A stretch of 64,000 nucleotides of DNA from an uncultured Microbulbifer sp. (GCF_947489355.1 NZ_CANLDD010000002.1:124001-188000), one strand, 5' to 3'; counted from the stretch's first letter, positions 1-9,317 are shown. Program-made: numbers and translations. Notes: generated by a model not told the origin, from the letters alone.

Positions 1-84
1 CTGGACCAGCAACTGGTCAAATTTACCAGCCGCAACTTCCTCGATCTGAATGGCCCTGAACACCGCATCTGCGCTATTTTCCAT
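1..84 (-). CDS. N-terminus of a YhdH/AcuI-like quinone oxidoreductase (partial)
   Basis: The first 28 codons of a minus-strand gene that runs off the left edge. The start is the ATG at 84, preceded by GGAG about 8 bases upstream. The peptide begins with an FRAIQIEE-type strand, as in medium-chain zinc-independent oxidoreductases of the YhdH/AcuI (acrylyl-CoA reductase) group, whose members start with a similar F-K-A-hydrophobic strand. In pseudomonads an oxidoreductase of this group lies beside sohB, which supports the guess. Only 28 residues are visible, so the assignment rests mainly on gene order. Confidence 0.45.
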   Translation of the reverse strand, partial: MENSADAVFRAIQIEEVAAGKFDQLLVQ

Positions 85-419
85 GTACCGGTCTCCATAC
101 CTTCTCTATTTTATGCCCAAAAAGCACCCTTCCGGGACAGGCTGAGCAAAAATCCCGGGAGGCTCGAAAACGGCATCTGTGCCTTATCGGTCTGTAAGAC
201 GGGCGTCTTCTTTTCTGTCACCCCATGCGCAGCCAGCAATCAGACATGTCTTCCAGGACTCCCGTCTTTGAAATACTGCCGCACACTTGTAGCGTCACTA
301 GTGGTTCAAGGATTCACACCCGGCAGCATCCTCCGATCACACGTATCAGGCAACTTGCCTGGTGACCGGAATGAAGATTGAACAATCCGTGTGCCATCCC
401 CTCCGGCGCCATGCACGTT
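85..419. other. Intergenic region downstream of sohB
   Basis: 335 bases without a convincing gene. Two short dyads are visible: a 5-bp stem around 196-209 and a 15-base near-palindrome at 347-361 (CAGGCAACTTGCCTG, single-base centre). Neither is followed by a good T-run in the direction of sohB transcription, so I do not call a terminator. The region presumably holds the promoter of the oxidoreductase whose start is at 84. Confidence 0.5.
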
Positions 420-1571
420 CTACTGCGCTTGATGACGCCATGCGGCCAATTTGGAAAAAAGGCGGGTCAGTGCAGACTCCATTCCTGCCTCCGCTGCCAA
501 TCCCATTTTCTTGGCAAAGTTTTTCTTCTCCTTGTACTCCACTTGATAGAGGTCGGCACTCTCGGCACAGTGGGTCAGGTATTCGTCAGAGGTTTTCAAC
601 GCATCCACAAGCCCCAGGGAGAGGGCATTCTGACCAAACCAGACTTCACCGGTAGCCACCTTGGTAATATCCAGTTTCGGGCGATATTCGCTCACGAAAT
701 GCTGAAACAGCACATGAATATCCTCCAGATCGCTCTGAAATTTCTCCCGTCCTTCCGGGGTATTCTCCCCAAACATGGTTACCGTGCGCTTGTATTCACC
801 CGCAGTAAACAGCTCGAAATCCACATCGTGGCGCTTGAGCAGCCGGTTAAAGTTGGGAAGCTGAGCCAGCACACCAATAGAACCCAGCATTGCAAATGGC
901 GCCGCAAGGATACGGTCGGCCACACAAGCCATCATATAACCACCGCTGGCGGCCACCTTGTCCACTGCGACAGTGAGCTGTATCCCCGCACTGCGCACCC
1001 GTGCCAGCTGGCTTGCCGCGAGACCGTAATTGGCCACCATTCCGCCGGGGCTCTCCAGACAGAGCAGGACTTCATCACCGGATTCTGCCACCTGCAAAAT
1101 CGCCGTGACCTCTTCGCGTAACCGGGAGAGCGCACTCGCTTTGATATCTCCACTAAAGTGCGTGACAAATATGCGTCTGCGCTCACAGGCTAATTCGGAA
1201 GAGGCTTTCTGTCCGCCCAGTGAATCCATTTCAGATTTCTCAGACACCACTTTGTCAGTATCCGCCTTATCCGCAGCCTTCTTTTTGGATTCAGCCTTGT
1301 GCTTTTTGGCCAGGGCTTTTTCCTGGGCTTTTTTCTCTTTGATAATTTGTTTTTTACGCCGGGAAAACTCGTGCTTTTCCATGACCGCTTCGAGCAGCGT
1401 TTCTTTAAACTGCTCATAGCGGTCATTCAAATGAGTAACACTGATATGTCCTTGAAGGCGCTCCCTAAGCTGCTCCCGGTTGGCAAAGACAAAGCCAATT
1501 AACACCATGAGGGCCACAATAACAGTGATGATTTTTGCCAGAAACAGGCCGTATTCAATTAGAAATTCCAC
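420..1571 (-). CDS. sohB: SohB, inner-membrane S49 family serine protease
   Basis: A 383-residue peptidase S49 protein of the SohB type, a membrane-anchored periplasmic serine protease with a Ser-Lys dyad. One N-terminal membrane segment spans about residues 7-30. It is followed by a very Lys/Glu/Ala-rich linker (about 70-115), then the S49 core. The nucleophile is Ser209 in VAASGG and the general base is probably Lys261 in GEYKRT. E. coli SohB is about 349 residues, so the charged linker explains the extra length. SohB suppresses loss of DegP in E. coli; its substrate is not evident here. A second S49 protease, sppA, lies at 49.6 kb, and the two differ in having one versus two S49 repeats. 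Confidence 0.93.
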   Translation of the reverse strand: MEFLIEYGLFLAKIITVIVALMVLIGFVFANREQLRERLQGHISVTHLNDRYEQFKETLLEAVMEKHEFSRRKKQIIKEKKAQEKALAKKHKAESKKKAADKADTDKVVSEKSEMDSLGGQKASSELACERRRIFVTHFSGDIKASALSRLREEVTAILQVAESGDEVLLCLESPGGMVANYGLAASQLARVRSAGIQLTVAVDKVAASGGYMMACVADRILAAPFAMLGSIGVLAQLPNFNRLLKRHDVDFELFTAGEYKRTVTMFGENTPEGREKFQSDLEDIHVLFQHFVSEYRPKLDITKVATGEVWFGQNALSLGLVDALKTSDEYLTHCAESADLYQVEYKEKKNFAKKMGLAAEAGMESALTRLFSKLAAWRHQAQ

Positions 1572-1650
1572 TTAAGCTCCAGGTTGCTGCTTTGCGATTG
1601 AGAGGTGTATGGGCCGGCAATCAACATTACCGGGTCAGCAGCGCTTCATT

Positions 1651-2301
1651 CTACTGCCAATGATCCAGCGCAGAAACTGCCCGCTGGTTCAGCGGCCGCG
1701 CAAGCAGTCCGCTATGACTGATGCGAACATCAAACACCGCGCCATCCTCCATGGGTAGAAAGGTTGCGCTTCCATAGACCGCATCGACAAATGGAAGGCG
1801 GTTGTTCAGGCCACGTACAAAGTGCCACACATCGATCCCATAATGACTGCCGCTGATCTGGTGTACCGAACGCGCCTGGGTCCGCTCATCCCGCAGGGTC
1901 AGATAGCGGCCACTGAGGCGGTCCAGCCGGTAGGCCGGCTGTACACCCCAGCGGGCCAGGGAGTCCTGCCATTTCAGCACACGCGCATCCAGTTGCCACT
2001 GGTCTCCATGGAGTTCAAACGTTTGCGCAATACCATCCGCATCGGAAAATTTGACTTCAAACTGCTGCTCCGCAATTTTCCGAAACGATACCGTGCCGAC
2101 GCTGTGTTCCCGCGCAAGATTGCGGTAACTGAACACATCGGCTGCCACCAACATAGTCCCCAGGGCCAACCCCAAAAAGGACAATCCAACCAAACCCCGG
2201 ATAAACCCCGGCAGCCAACGACCACTGAGCAATACCCGCCCACCCCAAAATACCAGCAGCAATGCCAATATGATGGTAAAGAGGGCCAGTGCAATAGACA
2301 T
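1651..2301 (-). CDS. Conserved two-helix membrane protein of unknown function
   Basis: A 216-residue protein with two N-terminal hydrophobic helices (about 1-21 and 36-58) followed by a soluble domain of about 150 residues. The start at 2301 is preferred because AAGGAG lies 9 bases upstream; an in-frame ATG at 2325 has no ribosome-binding site. Homologues beside nudC in pseudomonads are often labelled multidrug or cation efflux proteins, but nothing here resembles a transporter fold. The soluble part is rich in beta-type segments and aromatic residues and could face the periplasm. Function unknown. It sits between nudC and sohB on the same strand and may be co-transcribed with nudC (43-base gap). 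Confidence 0.75.
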   Translation of the reverse strand: MSIALALFTIILALLLVFWGGRVLLSGRWLPGFIRGLVGLSFLGLALGTMLVAADVFSYRNLAREHSVGTVSFRKIAEQQFEVKFSDADGIAQTFELHGDQWQLDARVLKWQDSLARWGVQPAYRLDRLSGRYLTLRDERTQARSVHQISGSHYGIDVWHFVRGLNNRLPFVDAVYGSATFLPMEDGAVFDVRISHSGLLARPLNQRAVSALDHWQ

Positions 2302-2344
2302 ATTTGTCAACTCCTTGTATTCCATCCAGCACCGCTTCGGGAAT

Positions 2345-3160
2345 CTAGGGGTGCTCCCCGACAGCTACCTGCTTTGTAAAAGTGCGGATCAGCTGCCCAG
2401 ACAGGGTTTGTTCCGGTGGTATGCCCGGCAGTGATCGATAGTGAAACCACTGTGCCTCCTCTATCTCCCTGGGGTCGGGGCAGACTTTCCCCCCCGCCCA
2501 CTCGGCCAGATAGCCCAGCATCAACTGCCCGGGAAATGGCCAGGGCTGGCTGCCGGCATAGTGCATATTGCCCACCTCGAGTCCCACTTCCTCGCGGACT
2601 CCACGCACCAGCGCCTGCTCGGCACTTTCCCCCGGCTCGATAAATCCCGCCAGTGCCGTGTAAGTACTATTGTGCCGATTGGCATGGCGAGCGAGCAAAC
2701 ATTGATCACCGCGGGTAACGAGCATAATGACACAGGGACTAATGCGCGGATACATTGTCAGCTGACAGTTTGGGCAAGTCCGCGCACGCTCACTTGGATG
2801 ATACTGGGTAGCCTTGCCACAGCGGCCACAATAGCGATGGTCTCGATCCCAGTGCGCGACTTGCAGGGCGCGTCCGGCCAGCGCAAAAAGCGGTTCTTCC
2901 GCAGATGTCAGCAAACTGCGCAGATTGCGCCAGTCGTACCCGCTAATCTTCAGCTGACTGGGCAACACATGCACACCACAGCTGCGCCCCCCCAACTCAC
3001 CCAGATAGTGACTCGAAATGACCGCCCCGGCCAGGCACAGATCGGTTGTGTGAACAAAACGGTTGCCACAACACAGTATCAATCCCTCCGCAACGACAAT
3101 ACACCGGGAAAATTCCGGCACTGCCCACACATTGGCCGCGGGCGCAAAGGTTTCAACCAA
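2345..3160 (-). CDS. nudC: NudC, NAD(H) pyrophosphatase / NAD-RNA decapping Nudix hydrolase
   Basis: A Nudix hydrolase of 271 residues that splits NADH to NMNH and AMP and, in the E. coli family, removes NAD caps from RNA. The zinc ribbon is visible as Cys111-x2-Cys114 and Cys129-x2-Cys132. The Nudix box follows at about 172-194 (GFIEPGES then REEVGL). I place the start at the TTG at 3160, six bases after GGAG and just past the fimL stop codon (3174). An upstream in-frame start at 3217 would overlap fimL by 44 bases and has no clear ribosome-binding site. It follows fimL closely, as in Pseudomonas aeruginosa, suggesting co-transcription. Confidence 0.92.
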   Translation of the reverse strand: MVETFAPAANVWAVPEFSRCIVVAEGLILCCGNRFVHTTDLCLAGAVISSHYLGELGGRSCGVHVLPSQLKISGYDWRNLRSLLTSAEEPLFALAGRALQVAHWDRDHRYCGRCGKATQYHPSERARTCPNCQLTMYPRISPCVIMLVTRGDQCLLARHANRHNSTYTALAGFIEPGESAEQALVRGVREEVGLEVGNMHYAGSQPWPFPGQLMLGYLAEWAGGKVCPDPREIEEAQWFHYRSLPGIPPEQTLSGQLIRTFTKQVAVGEHP

Positions 3161-3173
3161 AAAAATCTCCTGT

Positions 3174-4871
3174 TTATGCCGCCTCAACGGGATAGCCAAG
3201 TGCTGCCAGACTCTCAACTGCGAGATTCAATGACTGGGCATCAGCTTGGCGGTGCAGTTTTACCTCGTTGAGATAATACTCGAGACTGATAATGGCATCC
3301 GCAAAAGTATCCAGCAGTTGCTCAACATCCGGGGGGGCACTGTGCCGGTCGACCACGGTTTCAACAAAGTTGAGCAGGCCCTCCACAACCCCAGCCGCGC
3401 GTCTGAGGTTGAGCACTATCAGCCCGCCGCGCACAGCGTTGAGTGTGGTGGACACATTGCGGATATGGCCGTGATCGAAGTCCGAACCGGCATAAGCGGC
3501 GAGCGCCCGCTTGATCAGCGCGAGCCCCGCCTCAGCCTCTTTCAGCACGGCAACCTCGGCCTCGGCCAGCTGACTGTGCTCGAAGGCAATATCCGCGTGG
3601 CCGTATTCATCCAGATCAATAGAGCCACTCTGCTTCAGGGCACGCACCGTGTTATCTACCATTAGTACCTGGCCGGTCAACTTTTGCAGGGCAGAATACG
3701 CAACCGAACCGCCGGCACCCGCGGCACTCTGGTATTCAGCTAAGGCGGTGCGCAAGCTTTCACCCACGCGCTTGAAGTTGAGCAGTTGCAGGGTTCCCGC
3801 GACTCTTTGCAAGGTGACGGCCAGGCCATTATTCTCGTCGACTGTGGAATCACCAATCACTTCAATATCATCCAGCATCCTGCGCACACCGGAAAGTTCT
3901 TCATCCAGGGCACTGGCCACCGCTGAAATCGCGGTGGCGGCCGGGCCGCCCAGGCTCACACGCTCCCGCTCAAGCTCCTCTTCTGTGTATTCAAGCGGTT
4001 CTGTTGCAAAGGCTTTAAGAAGCTTTGCACCGCTACCCTCAGGCTTCGAGAGTGCGAGCCAGTAAATACATTCTTTCAACAGAATCGGGGGCGCGGGTTG
4101 GTCCAGGGCGGTGTCGGACTCTTTTTGCAGGGCGCGCAACCAGCGGTCGAACAAACTGAACACCATCACCCGGGAACGGCTAAAACGCATTTCGCGGGCC
4201 GCCATACCGGTGAGAGCCGCCCCTGCCACCAGCCACAAGCGCCCGTTGGGGCGCCCCATGGTAATACTCGCAATGCGTTCCAGTGCGCGGGCCATCATAG
4301 TATAAGCCGGGCCGCGGGGCTTGCCGCGCAACAGCGCCAGTAAACCAACCTGGTACATATGGCGAAACCGGCGTACAAAGCTGCGTAAGTCCTCCGACAT
4401 TACCGCCGAGGTATCCATACCCGGTACTGGCGCATTCACCTTGCAGCGAAAGAAATGACTTTCGGGCACAGGAGGCTGCGAGCGCGCCGCACGCAATTGA
4501 TTAATATAAGGAATCAGTAGCTCCTGCCGGGCTATAGCACGATTCTGTACAAAGTCGAGATACCGATTCAGAACATAGAAACCGGTACCCAGGGCTTCCA
4601 TCAACTCCTCGTTGGCCTGTCGGCGCCCTTCGAGAACCTCCGACAGGGCGGTAATTTGCTCCTGAGCCAGCAGCTCCCCGGCGCGCAGCTGTACCATCTG
4701 CAGCACACCGCTCACCTGTTTAAGGTCGGCAAGACACTGCTCCAGTGGCAACTTCCGGGTGGTATCTGCTACAAATTTGTCCAGGTGGGAAGCGGCGTTA
4801 TCAAGCGCAACAGCCAGTTCCTCTTTGACCACATTGACAGAAGTGATATTGATCGTATGCAATTCAGTCAT
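3174..4871 (-). CDS. fimL: FimL, ChpA-like scaffold protein for type IV pilus / cAMP control
   Basis: A 565-residue, mostly helical soluble protein resembling the N-terminal, Hpt-like part of ChpA. The position directly upstream of nudC matches fimL of P. aeruginosa, which is about the same length. FimL there links the polar hub protein FimV and the Pil-Chp system to adenylate cyclase CyaB and twitching motility. I see no HxxK-type phosphotransfer motif, which fits a degenerate Hpt scaffold. The ATG at 4871 (MTELHTINI) is taken as start; an in-frame ATG at 4922 adds an unlikely aromatic leader. No other pilus gene is in the window. Confidence 0.82.
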   Translation of the reverse strand: MTELHTINITSVNVVKEELAVALDNAASHLDKFVADTTRKLPLEQCLADLKQVSGVLQMVQLRAGELLAQEQITALSEVLEGRRQANEELMEALGTGFYVLNRYLDFVQNRAIARQELLIPYINQLRAARSQPPVPESHFFRCKVNAPVPGMDTSAVMSEDLRSFVRRFRHMYQVGLLALLRGKPRGPAYTMMARALERIASITMGRPNGRLWLVAGAALTGMAAREMRFSRSRVMVFSLFDRWLRALQKESDTALDQPAPPILLKECIYWLALSKPEGSGAKLLKAFATEPLEYTEEELERERVSLGGPAATAISAVASALDEELSGVRRMLDDIEVIGDSTVDENNGLAVTLQRVAGTLQLLNFKRVGESLRTALAEYQSAAGAGGSVAYSALQKLTGQVLMVDNTVRALKQSGSIDLDEYGHADIAFEHSQLAEAEVAVLKEAEAGLALIKRALAAYAGSDFDHGHIRNVSTTLNAVRGGLIVLNLRRAAGVVEGLLNFVETVVDRHSAPPDVEQLLDTFADAIISLEYYLNEVKLHRQADAQSLNLAVESLAALGYPVEAA

Positions 4872-5153
4872 TGCCACACCGCTGAATTTTTCCTGTAACC
4901 GAATAAAAAACCACCAAACCACACAGGATTTGGCTTGGTAAAAAGCAATTTATACCAATAGCAGAAAGAGTCCACCTTTCCACAGACAATTTCCATCGAA
5001 TGCTCGACAAATCCTCCGACACGACCGCGTCCCGTCTAAATAACTTGAATTTTCCCGCAAACCCGTTAGCGTTTGCTACTTTCCAGTTTGCCGCGGTACG
5101 TCTATCCTTGCGTTTATGTGCAAAAAGTGACCAATTCGTGCGGTTTGAATGCA

Positions 5154-5200
5154 GGGCGTGTGAACGACGTGGCTGAGGTCTCGCCCCTTGCTACGCGGGC
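5154..5200 (+). promoter_or_regulatory. Possible structured leader upstream of nhaB
   Basis: The 386 bases between fimL and nhaB contain no gene. Close to nhaB, GGGCG at 5154-5158 can pair with CGCCC at 5182-5186, enclosing a smaller GAC/GTC stem. The same GCCC (5183-5186) can instead pair with GGGC at 5197-5200. Two mutually exclusive stems are typical of RNA switches, but the stems are short and I do not recognise a named riboswitch class. Low confidence. Confidence 0.25.
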
Positions 5201-5257
5201 AAAATACCCAGCACTCCAATTTTTCTCATACCCATGGGTTTACCAGGGAAGCCATTG

Positions 5258-6793
5258 ATGAACACATACAACAATACACTCACCGCCTCCGGCAACGGGT
5301 TTGGCCGGGCTTTTGCCAGTAACTTTCTCGGTGAAGCGCCGGACTGGTACAAGCTGACCATCGCCCTCTTTCTTCTTTTAAACCCCCTGGTGCTCTATGT
5401 CAGCGGCCCCTTTATCACCGGTTGGGTACTGATTGGCGAATTTATTTTTACCCTGGCCATGGCCCTGAAATGCTATCCATTGCAGCCGGGGGGGCTGCTC
5501 GCCATCGAGGCAGTCCTGATGGGGATGACCACCACCGATGCGGTTTATAACGAGGTGATAGAAAACATCGAGGTGATTCTCCTGCTGATGTTTATGGTGG
5601 CCGGCATTTATTTTATGAAAAGCCTGCTGCTGTTTGTTTTCACCAAGATCTTAATCCATGTGAAATCAAAGACAATCCTGTCGTTGCTATTTTGTGCAGT
5701 GTCTGCGGTGCTGTCTGCGTTTCTCGATGCCCTGACGGTCACTGCGGTTTTAATCGCGGTAGCAGTCGGATTCTACGCAGTCTATCACAGGGTCGCATCC
5801 CAACAGCCACACCATCACCACGACCACGACCACTCCAATGACGAACACGTAGTCGAGTATCACCGGGAGGATCTCGACCAGTTCCGCGCATACCTGCGCA
5901 GCCTGATTATGCACGGTGCCGTGGGTACGGCCCTGGGGGGAGTATGCACCCTGGTGGGCGAGCCCCAGAATCTGCTGATCGCAGAGAAAGCTGGCTGGGA
6001 GTTTGTGCAGTTTTTCCTGAAAATGGCACCGATCACTATTCCCACTTTTTTTGCCGGATTAATGACCTGTGTTCTTCTGGAAAAAACCAAGCGGTTTGGA
6101 TACGGTGCCCAGTTGCCTCAGGCCGTGCGGGAGGTGATAGTGCAATTCTCCCAGGAAGAGGAAAAAAAACGCACCTCTTTTCAGGTGGCTGAACTCTGGG
6201 CACAAGGTAGCGTGGCGGTATTGCTGGTGCTGGCACTGGCGTTTCACGTAGCCGAGGTCGGCATTATCGGCCTGATGATTATCGTGCTCCTAACCTCGTT
6301 TAACGGCATTGTGCAAGAGGCGCGTATCGGCCACGCGTTTGAGGAAGCACTGCCTTTTACCGCCCTCTTGGTGGTCTTTTTTGCCATCGTGGCAGTTATT
6401 CACCAGCAACACCTGTTCGAGCCCGTAACGCATTTTGTCCTATCGCAGAAACCCGAACAACAGCCTGCATTGCTGTTTCTTGCCAACGGCCTGCTGTCAA
6501 TGATCAGTGACAATGTTTTCGTGGCAACGGTATACATCAACGAAGTGAAAGCGGCCCTTACGGCAGGCGATATCACCCGAGAGCACTTTGACAAACTGAC
6601 TATCGCCATCAACACAGGCACCAACCTACCCAGTGTCGCGACCCCCAACGGCCAGGCGGCATTCCTGTTCCTTCTGACATCCGCTCTGGCGCCACTAATC
6701 CGGCTTTCCTATGGCCGCATGGTATTGATGGCGCTGCCCTACACCATTGTACTCAGCACTGTGGCACTGCTTGCTGTGATATACGTTCTCTAA
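5258..6793 (+). CDS. nhaB: NhaB, Na+/H+ antiporter
   Basis: A 511-residue polytopic inner-membrane protein, close in length to E. coli NhaB (513). NhaB exchanges cytoplasmic Na+ for external H+ and supports pH and salt homeostasis. The N-terminal region ([11 protein letters not shown]), a run of about ten or more hydrophobic helices and the conserved [21 protein letters not shown] segment near the C-terminus are characteristic. The ATG at 5258 is chosen because AGGGAA lies just upstream; an in-frame ATG at 5234 has none. An unusual His/Asp-rich stretch occupies residues 185-197 in a loop. The stop codon lies at the edge of a palindromic element (6791-6957). Confidence 0.93.
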   Translation: MNTYNNTLTASGNGFGRAFASNFLGEAPDWYKLTIALFLLLNPLVLYVSGPFITGWVLIGEFIFTLAMALKCYPLQPGGLLAIEAVLMGMTTTDAVYNEVIENIEVILLLMFMVAGIYFMKSLLLFVFTKILIHVKSKTILSLLFCAVSAVLSAFLDALTVTAVLIAVAVGFYAVYHRVASQQPHHHHDHDHSNDEHVVEYHREDLDQFRAYLRSLIMHGAVGTALGGVCTLVGEPQNLLIAEKAGWEFVQFFLKMAPITIPTFFAGLMTCVLLEKTKRFGYGAQLPQAVREVIVQFSQEEEKKRTSFQVAELWAQGSVAVLLVLALAFHVAEVGIIGLMIIVLLTSFNGIVQEARIGHAFEEALPFTALLVVFFAIVAVIHQQHLFEPVTHFVLSQKPEQQPALLFLANGLLSMISDNVFVATVYINEVKAALTAGDITREHFDKLTIAINTGTNLPSVATPNGQAAFLFLLTSALAPLIRLSYGRMVLMALPYTIVLSTVALLAVIYVL

Positions 6794-6957
6794 CAGGCTG
6801 TTGAAATTCGAAGAATTTCGACGCCTGGTACCGAGATATGGATATTTCGGCAAAATCGGCGAAGCCTAAGTCGTTGATTTTGGAAGAAAAGTGAAAATCA
6901 CATTTTTCGCTTTTCGTGTTTTGAAAAAGGCAGGATGCCTTTTTCAACAACCTGCTA
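6791..6957. mobile_element. MITE-like element with terminal inverted repeats
   Basis: A 167-bp segment bounded by imperfect inverted ends: TAACAGGCTGTTGAAA at 6791-6806 and the complement of TAGCAGGTTGTTGAAA at 6942-6957 (14 of 16 match). The right end contains a perfect 12-bp stem (6921-6932 with 6936-6947, 3-base loop). The interior is AT-richer than the neighbouring genes and has no credible coding sequence. The form suggests a non-autonomous transposable element or palindromic repeat. The left end contains the nhaB stop codon. No transposase is in the window. Confidence 0.55.
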
Positions 6958-6991
6958 AGAGAAGGCTTGAGTGGAGGAGAATCGGATTAAG

Positions 6992-7017
6992 TACGGGCAG
7001 TGGGCTTGCTGCCCGTA
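6992..7017. terminator. Hairpin between the nhaB element and dnaQ
   Basis: TACGGGCAG at 6992-7000 pairs perfectly with CTGCCCGTA at 7009-7017 around an 8-base loop. It lies between the convergent nhaB and dnaQ genes. No run of T follows on either strand, so it is at best a weak terminator or mRNA 3'-end stabiliser. A second dyad, GGGAGGC (7050-7056) with GCCTCCC (7067-7073), sits right after the dnaQ stop. Confidence 0.35.
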
Positions 7018-7075
7018 GTGAGGGGGATAAAAGAACATCGGCGATCACAGGGAGGCCCTTTCATCAGCCTCCCAT

Positions 7076-7810
7076 TTACCAGAAGTGTTTGCCGGCAGCC
7101 TTTTGCAACAACGCCAGCATGGCTTGGTGGGCCTCAACCTCCTGAGCCGTAGCCTGGACCACGGAAAGTGACACCCGATCCCGCGGTAACCTGCGGATGG
7201 CAGGGGAAGGCGCATCGCTCTGCCCCCGCTTCCTTTCTTCGGCATCGGGGTTGCGGGCATCGCCCCCCTGGGCCAGAACCAGGTCCGTCTGGCCGCCGGT
7301 CATCAGTAGGTAAACATCGGCGAGAATCTCTGCATCCAGCAGAGCACCGTGCAGATCCCGTTGGGAGTTATCGACAAAATAGCGTTTGCACAATGCATCC
7401 AGATTATTTTTCTGGCCAGGATGCTTTTCCCGGGCCAACGCCAGAGTATCCAGTACACTGCAGTGAGCACTCACATTCTGCCAGCGCGGGTTGCCCAGCA
7501 GAGCCAGTTCGGCGTCAATAAACCCTACATCAAAGGGTGCGTTATGAATAACCAGTTGGGCGCCTTCACAAAAACCCATAAACTCATCGGCAACCTGTGC
7601 AAAGACTGGTTTGTCCACGAGAAACTCATTGGTGATCCCGTGGACTTCAACAGCCCCATCATCCACCCGCCGCTGCGGGTTGATATATTGATGGTAGTGA
7701 CGCCCTGTAAGTTTGCGGTTAACCAACTCCACGCAGCCAATCTCAATGATTCGATGACCGCTTTTGGGATCAAGACCAGTAGTTTCGGTATCCAGGACAA
7801 CCTGACGCAT
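7076..7810 (-). CDS. dnaQ: DnaQ, DNA polymerase III epsilon (3'-5' proofreading exonuclease)
   Basis: A 244-residue DEDDh exonuclease that proofreads for the replicative polymerase. The metal ligands are visible: Asp7 and Glu9 in the DTET motif, Asp94 in HNAPFD, and His154 and Asp159 in HGALLDA. The C-terminal tail beyond about residue 180 is the segment that binds the alpha polymerase subunit in the family. Length matches E. coli DnaQ (243). It directly follows rnhA on the minus strand with a 13-base gap, so the two are probably co-transcribed. In E. coli dnaQ and rnhA are also neighbours but divergent. Confidence 0.95.
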   Translation of the reverse strand: MRQVVLDTETTGLDPKSGHRIIEIGCVELVNRKLTGRHYHQYINPQRRVDDGAVEVHGITNEFLVDKPVFAQVADEFMGFCEGAQLVIHNAPFDVGFIDAELALLGNPRWQNVSAHCSVLDTLALAREKHPGQKNNLDALCKRYFVDNSQRDLHGALLDAEILADVYLLMTGGQTDLVLAQGGDARNPDAEERKRGQSDAPSPAIRRLPRDRVSLSVVQATAQEVEAHQAMLALLQKAAGKHFW

Positions 7811-7823
7811 TTCCTATTCCTTA

Positions 7824-8273
7824 TCAGGATTTCAGTTTATCGGCACCGCGATTGGCCAACTGGTCCGCCCGCTCATTACCGGGATGACCTGCATGGCCTT
7901 TCACCCAGTGCCACCGCACTTGGTGCCGGGACACCCGTGCATCCAACTGCTGCCAGAGATCGGCATTCTTGACAGGCTTCTTACTGGCGGTTTTCCAGCC
8001 GTTTTTCTTCCAGTTGTTGATCCAGTCGGTAATGCCCTGGCGCAAATATTGGGAGTCGGTATGAAGATCGACCTTACAGGGTTGTTTCAACGCCTCTAGA
8101 GCCTTGATTGCAGCCAGTAACTCCATTCGATTATTGGTCGTATGGGCATCTCCGCCAAACAGCTCTTTTTCCCGCTCCCCATAAACCAGCAGCGCACCCC
8201 AGCCACCAGGCCCCGGATTACCGCGACAGGCACCATCGGTATAGATCGTAATTTGTTTCAAAATCAATGCCAA
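7824..8273 (-). CDS. rnhA: RnhA, ribonuclease HI
   Basis: RNase HI, which cuts RNA in RNA-DNA hybrids such as R-loops and Okazaki primers. The active-site carboxylates are visible: Asp13 in [14 protein letters not shown], Glu51 in NNRMELL, Asp73 in HTDSQYL and the Asp in GNERADQLA near the C-terminus. Length is about 149 residues against 155 in E. coli. There is no in-frame ATG at the expected place: the start must be a TTG, at 8273, 8267 or 8261. None has a strong ribosome-binding site, so the exact start is uncertain by four residues. Confidence 0.94.
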   Translation of the reverse strand: MALILKQITIYTDGACRGNPGPGGWGALLVYGEREKELFGGDAHTTNNRMELLAAIKALEALKQPCKVDLHTDSQYLRQGITDWINNWKKNGWKTASKKPVKNADLWQQLDARVSRHQVRWHWVKGHAGHPGNERADQLANRGADKLKS

Positions 8274-8312
8274 AACAGGAATGCGACCGAGTTGCAGGGC
8301 AATCCCGCAAGC

Positions 8313-9101
8313 TCAGTGCTTTTGATGTTTTCCTCGCGCCGCGACGCGGGGGCTTGTCGGTGTCGCCGCCAGTGTGGGCTTTCGTTTTGTATGCCAGTTC
8401 ATCTTTATAGTGCGCACACGGGCCACTTCTCTGCGCGCGACTATGATGTAAAAGCCGCCCCAAGGCAAGCGCCAACGGGAGCCCAGATGTTCCATCCAGG
8501 CCGTTTTGTCAAGGAGGTCACGCTGCTGAAGGGGGAGCCGAAAAAAGCCCCTTTCGACCCGCTCTGCCTGCAGATCGAGCAAATTCATCCAGTCGGCCAC
8601 CCGCGCCGCACGCAACCGATTACCCTGCTGATAAGCCCCGCGGGAGAACAACAGGCGGGACAGACCCAACAGAGAGAAAGGGTTAAAACCCATTAGCAGC
8701 ATGCGTCCACCGGGTATCAATACCCGAGCGGCTTCGCGCAGTACCTGGTGGGGATGATGAGAGAAGTCCAGCAGGTGGTGCAGTAGAACTATATCAATGG
8801 ATTCTGAGGGAAGGGGCAACTGCTCAAACTCCACCAGGGCGGCGCCGGACTGCTCCGGGCAAGTAGCCAGACGAAAGCGGTGATTGATGCGGCTGCATGC
8901 AGCAAAATCCACTGCATCAGTGACACCCGCCTGCATCAGATGGTAGCCGAACAGCCCCTCCACCAGTGGCTGCGTCAGAGCCAGCTGCTGGGACAGGATT
9001 TCCTGCCCCAGCGCACTGGAAAACCAGTGGGACAGCGCTGGGCAGCTATTGGCCAGTGACGCCAACTCCGACTGGCTGCGCGGCCTCGATTCCTCTGTCA
9101 T
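8313..9101 (-). CDS. SAM-dependent class I methyltransferase, YafS-like
   Basis: A 262-residue protein of the Methyltransf_11 type, with the motif IV region (SIDIVLLHHLLDFSHHP) and post-motif strand (LIPGGRMLLMGFNP) clear. The N-terminal glycine loop is degenerate. In E. coli the related yafS lies between rnhA and gloB, the same place as here, which supports the family assignment. The substrate is unknown. The C-terminal tail of about 40 residues is basic and low in complexity. It precedes rnhA on the minus strand (39-base gap) and is divergent from gloB. Confidence 0.85.
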   Translation of the reverse strand: MTEESRPRSQSELASLANSCPALSHWFSSALGQEILSQQLALTQPLVEGLFGYHLMQAGVTDAVDFAACSRINHRFRLATCPEQSGAALVEFEQLPLPSESIDIVLLHHLLDFSHHPHQVLREAARVLIPGGRMLLMGFNPFSLLGLSRLLFSRGAYQQGNRLRAARVADWMNLLDLQAERVERGFFRLPLQQRDLLDKTAWMEHLGSRWRLPWGGFYIIVARREVARVRTIKMNWHTKRKPTLAATPTSPRVAARGKHQKH

Positions 9102-9317
9102 TGAGCCTCCTTTTGAACCTCGACAGGACCTGCGCTTGTGCCACTCCCGCTGCCGATCCCACTACCCAATCGGGCACCATTGAGTGTAACCCTTAGACTA
9201 TTCTCGATCATCTGGTAACAACATATTCATTTTCATCCCCTACCGGTGTCTTAATTGTGCGCCAATCCCTATCCTACATGGTATCGTTTCACTATCCACT
9301 TGGCAGGCAGGGCCGAA

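Noticed and set aside
378..1121. A 247-codon open frame opposite sohB
   Set aside because: It lies wholly antisense to a well-supported protease gene and its translation has no recognisable features.
6753..6950. A 65-codon minus-strand frame over the MITE-like element
   Set aside because: It follows from the repeat sequence, overlaps the end of nhaB antisense and has no ribosome-binding site.
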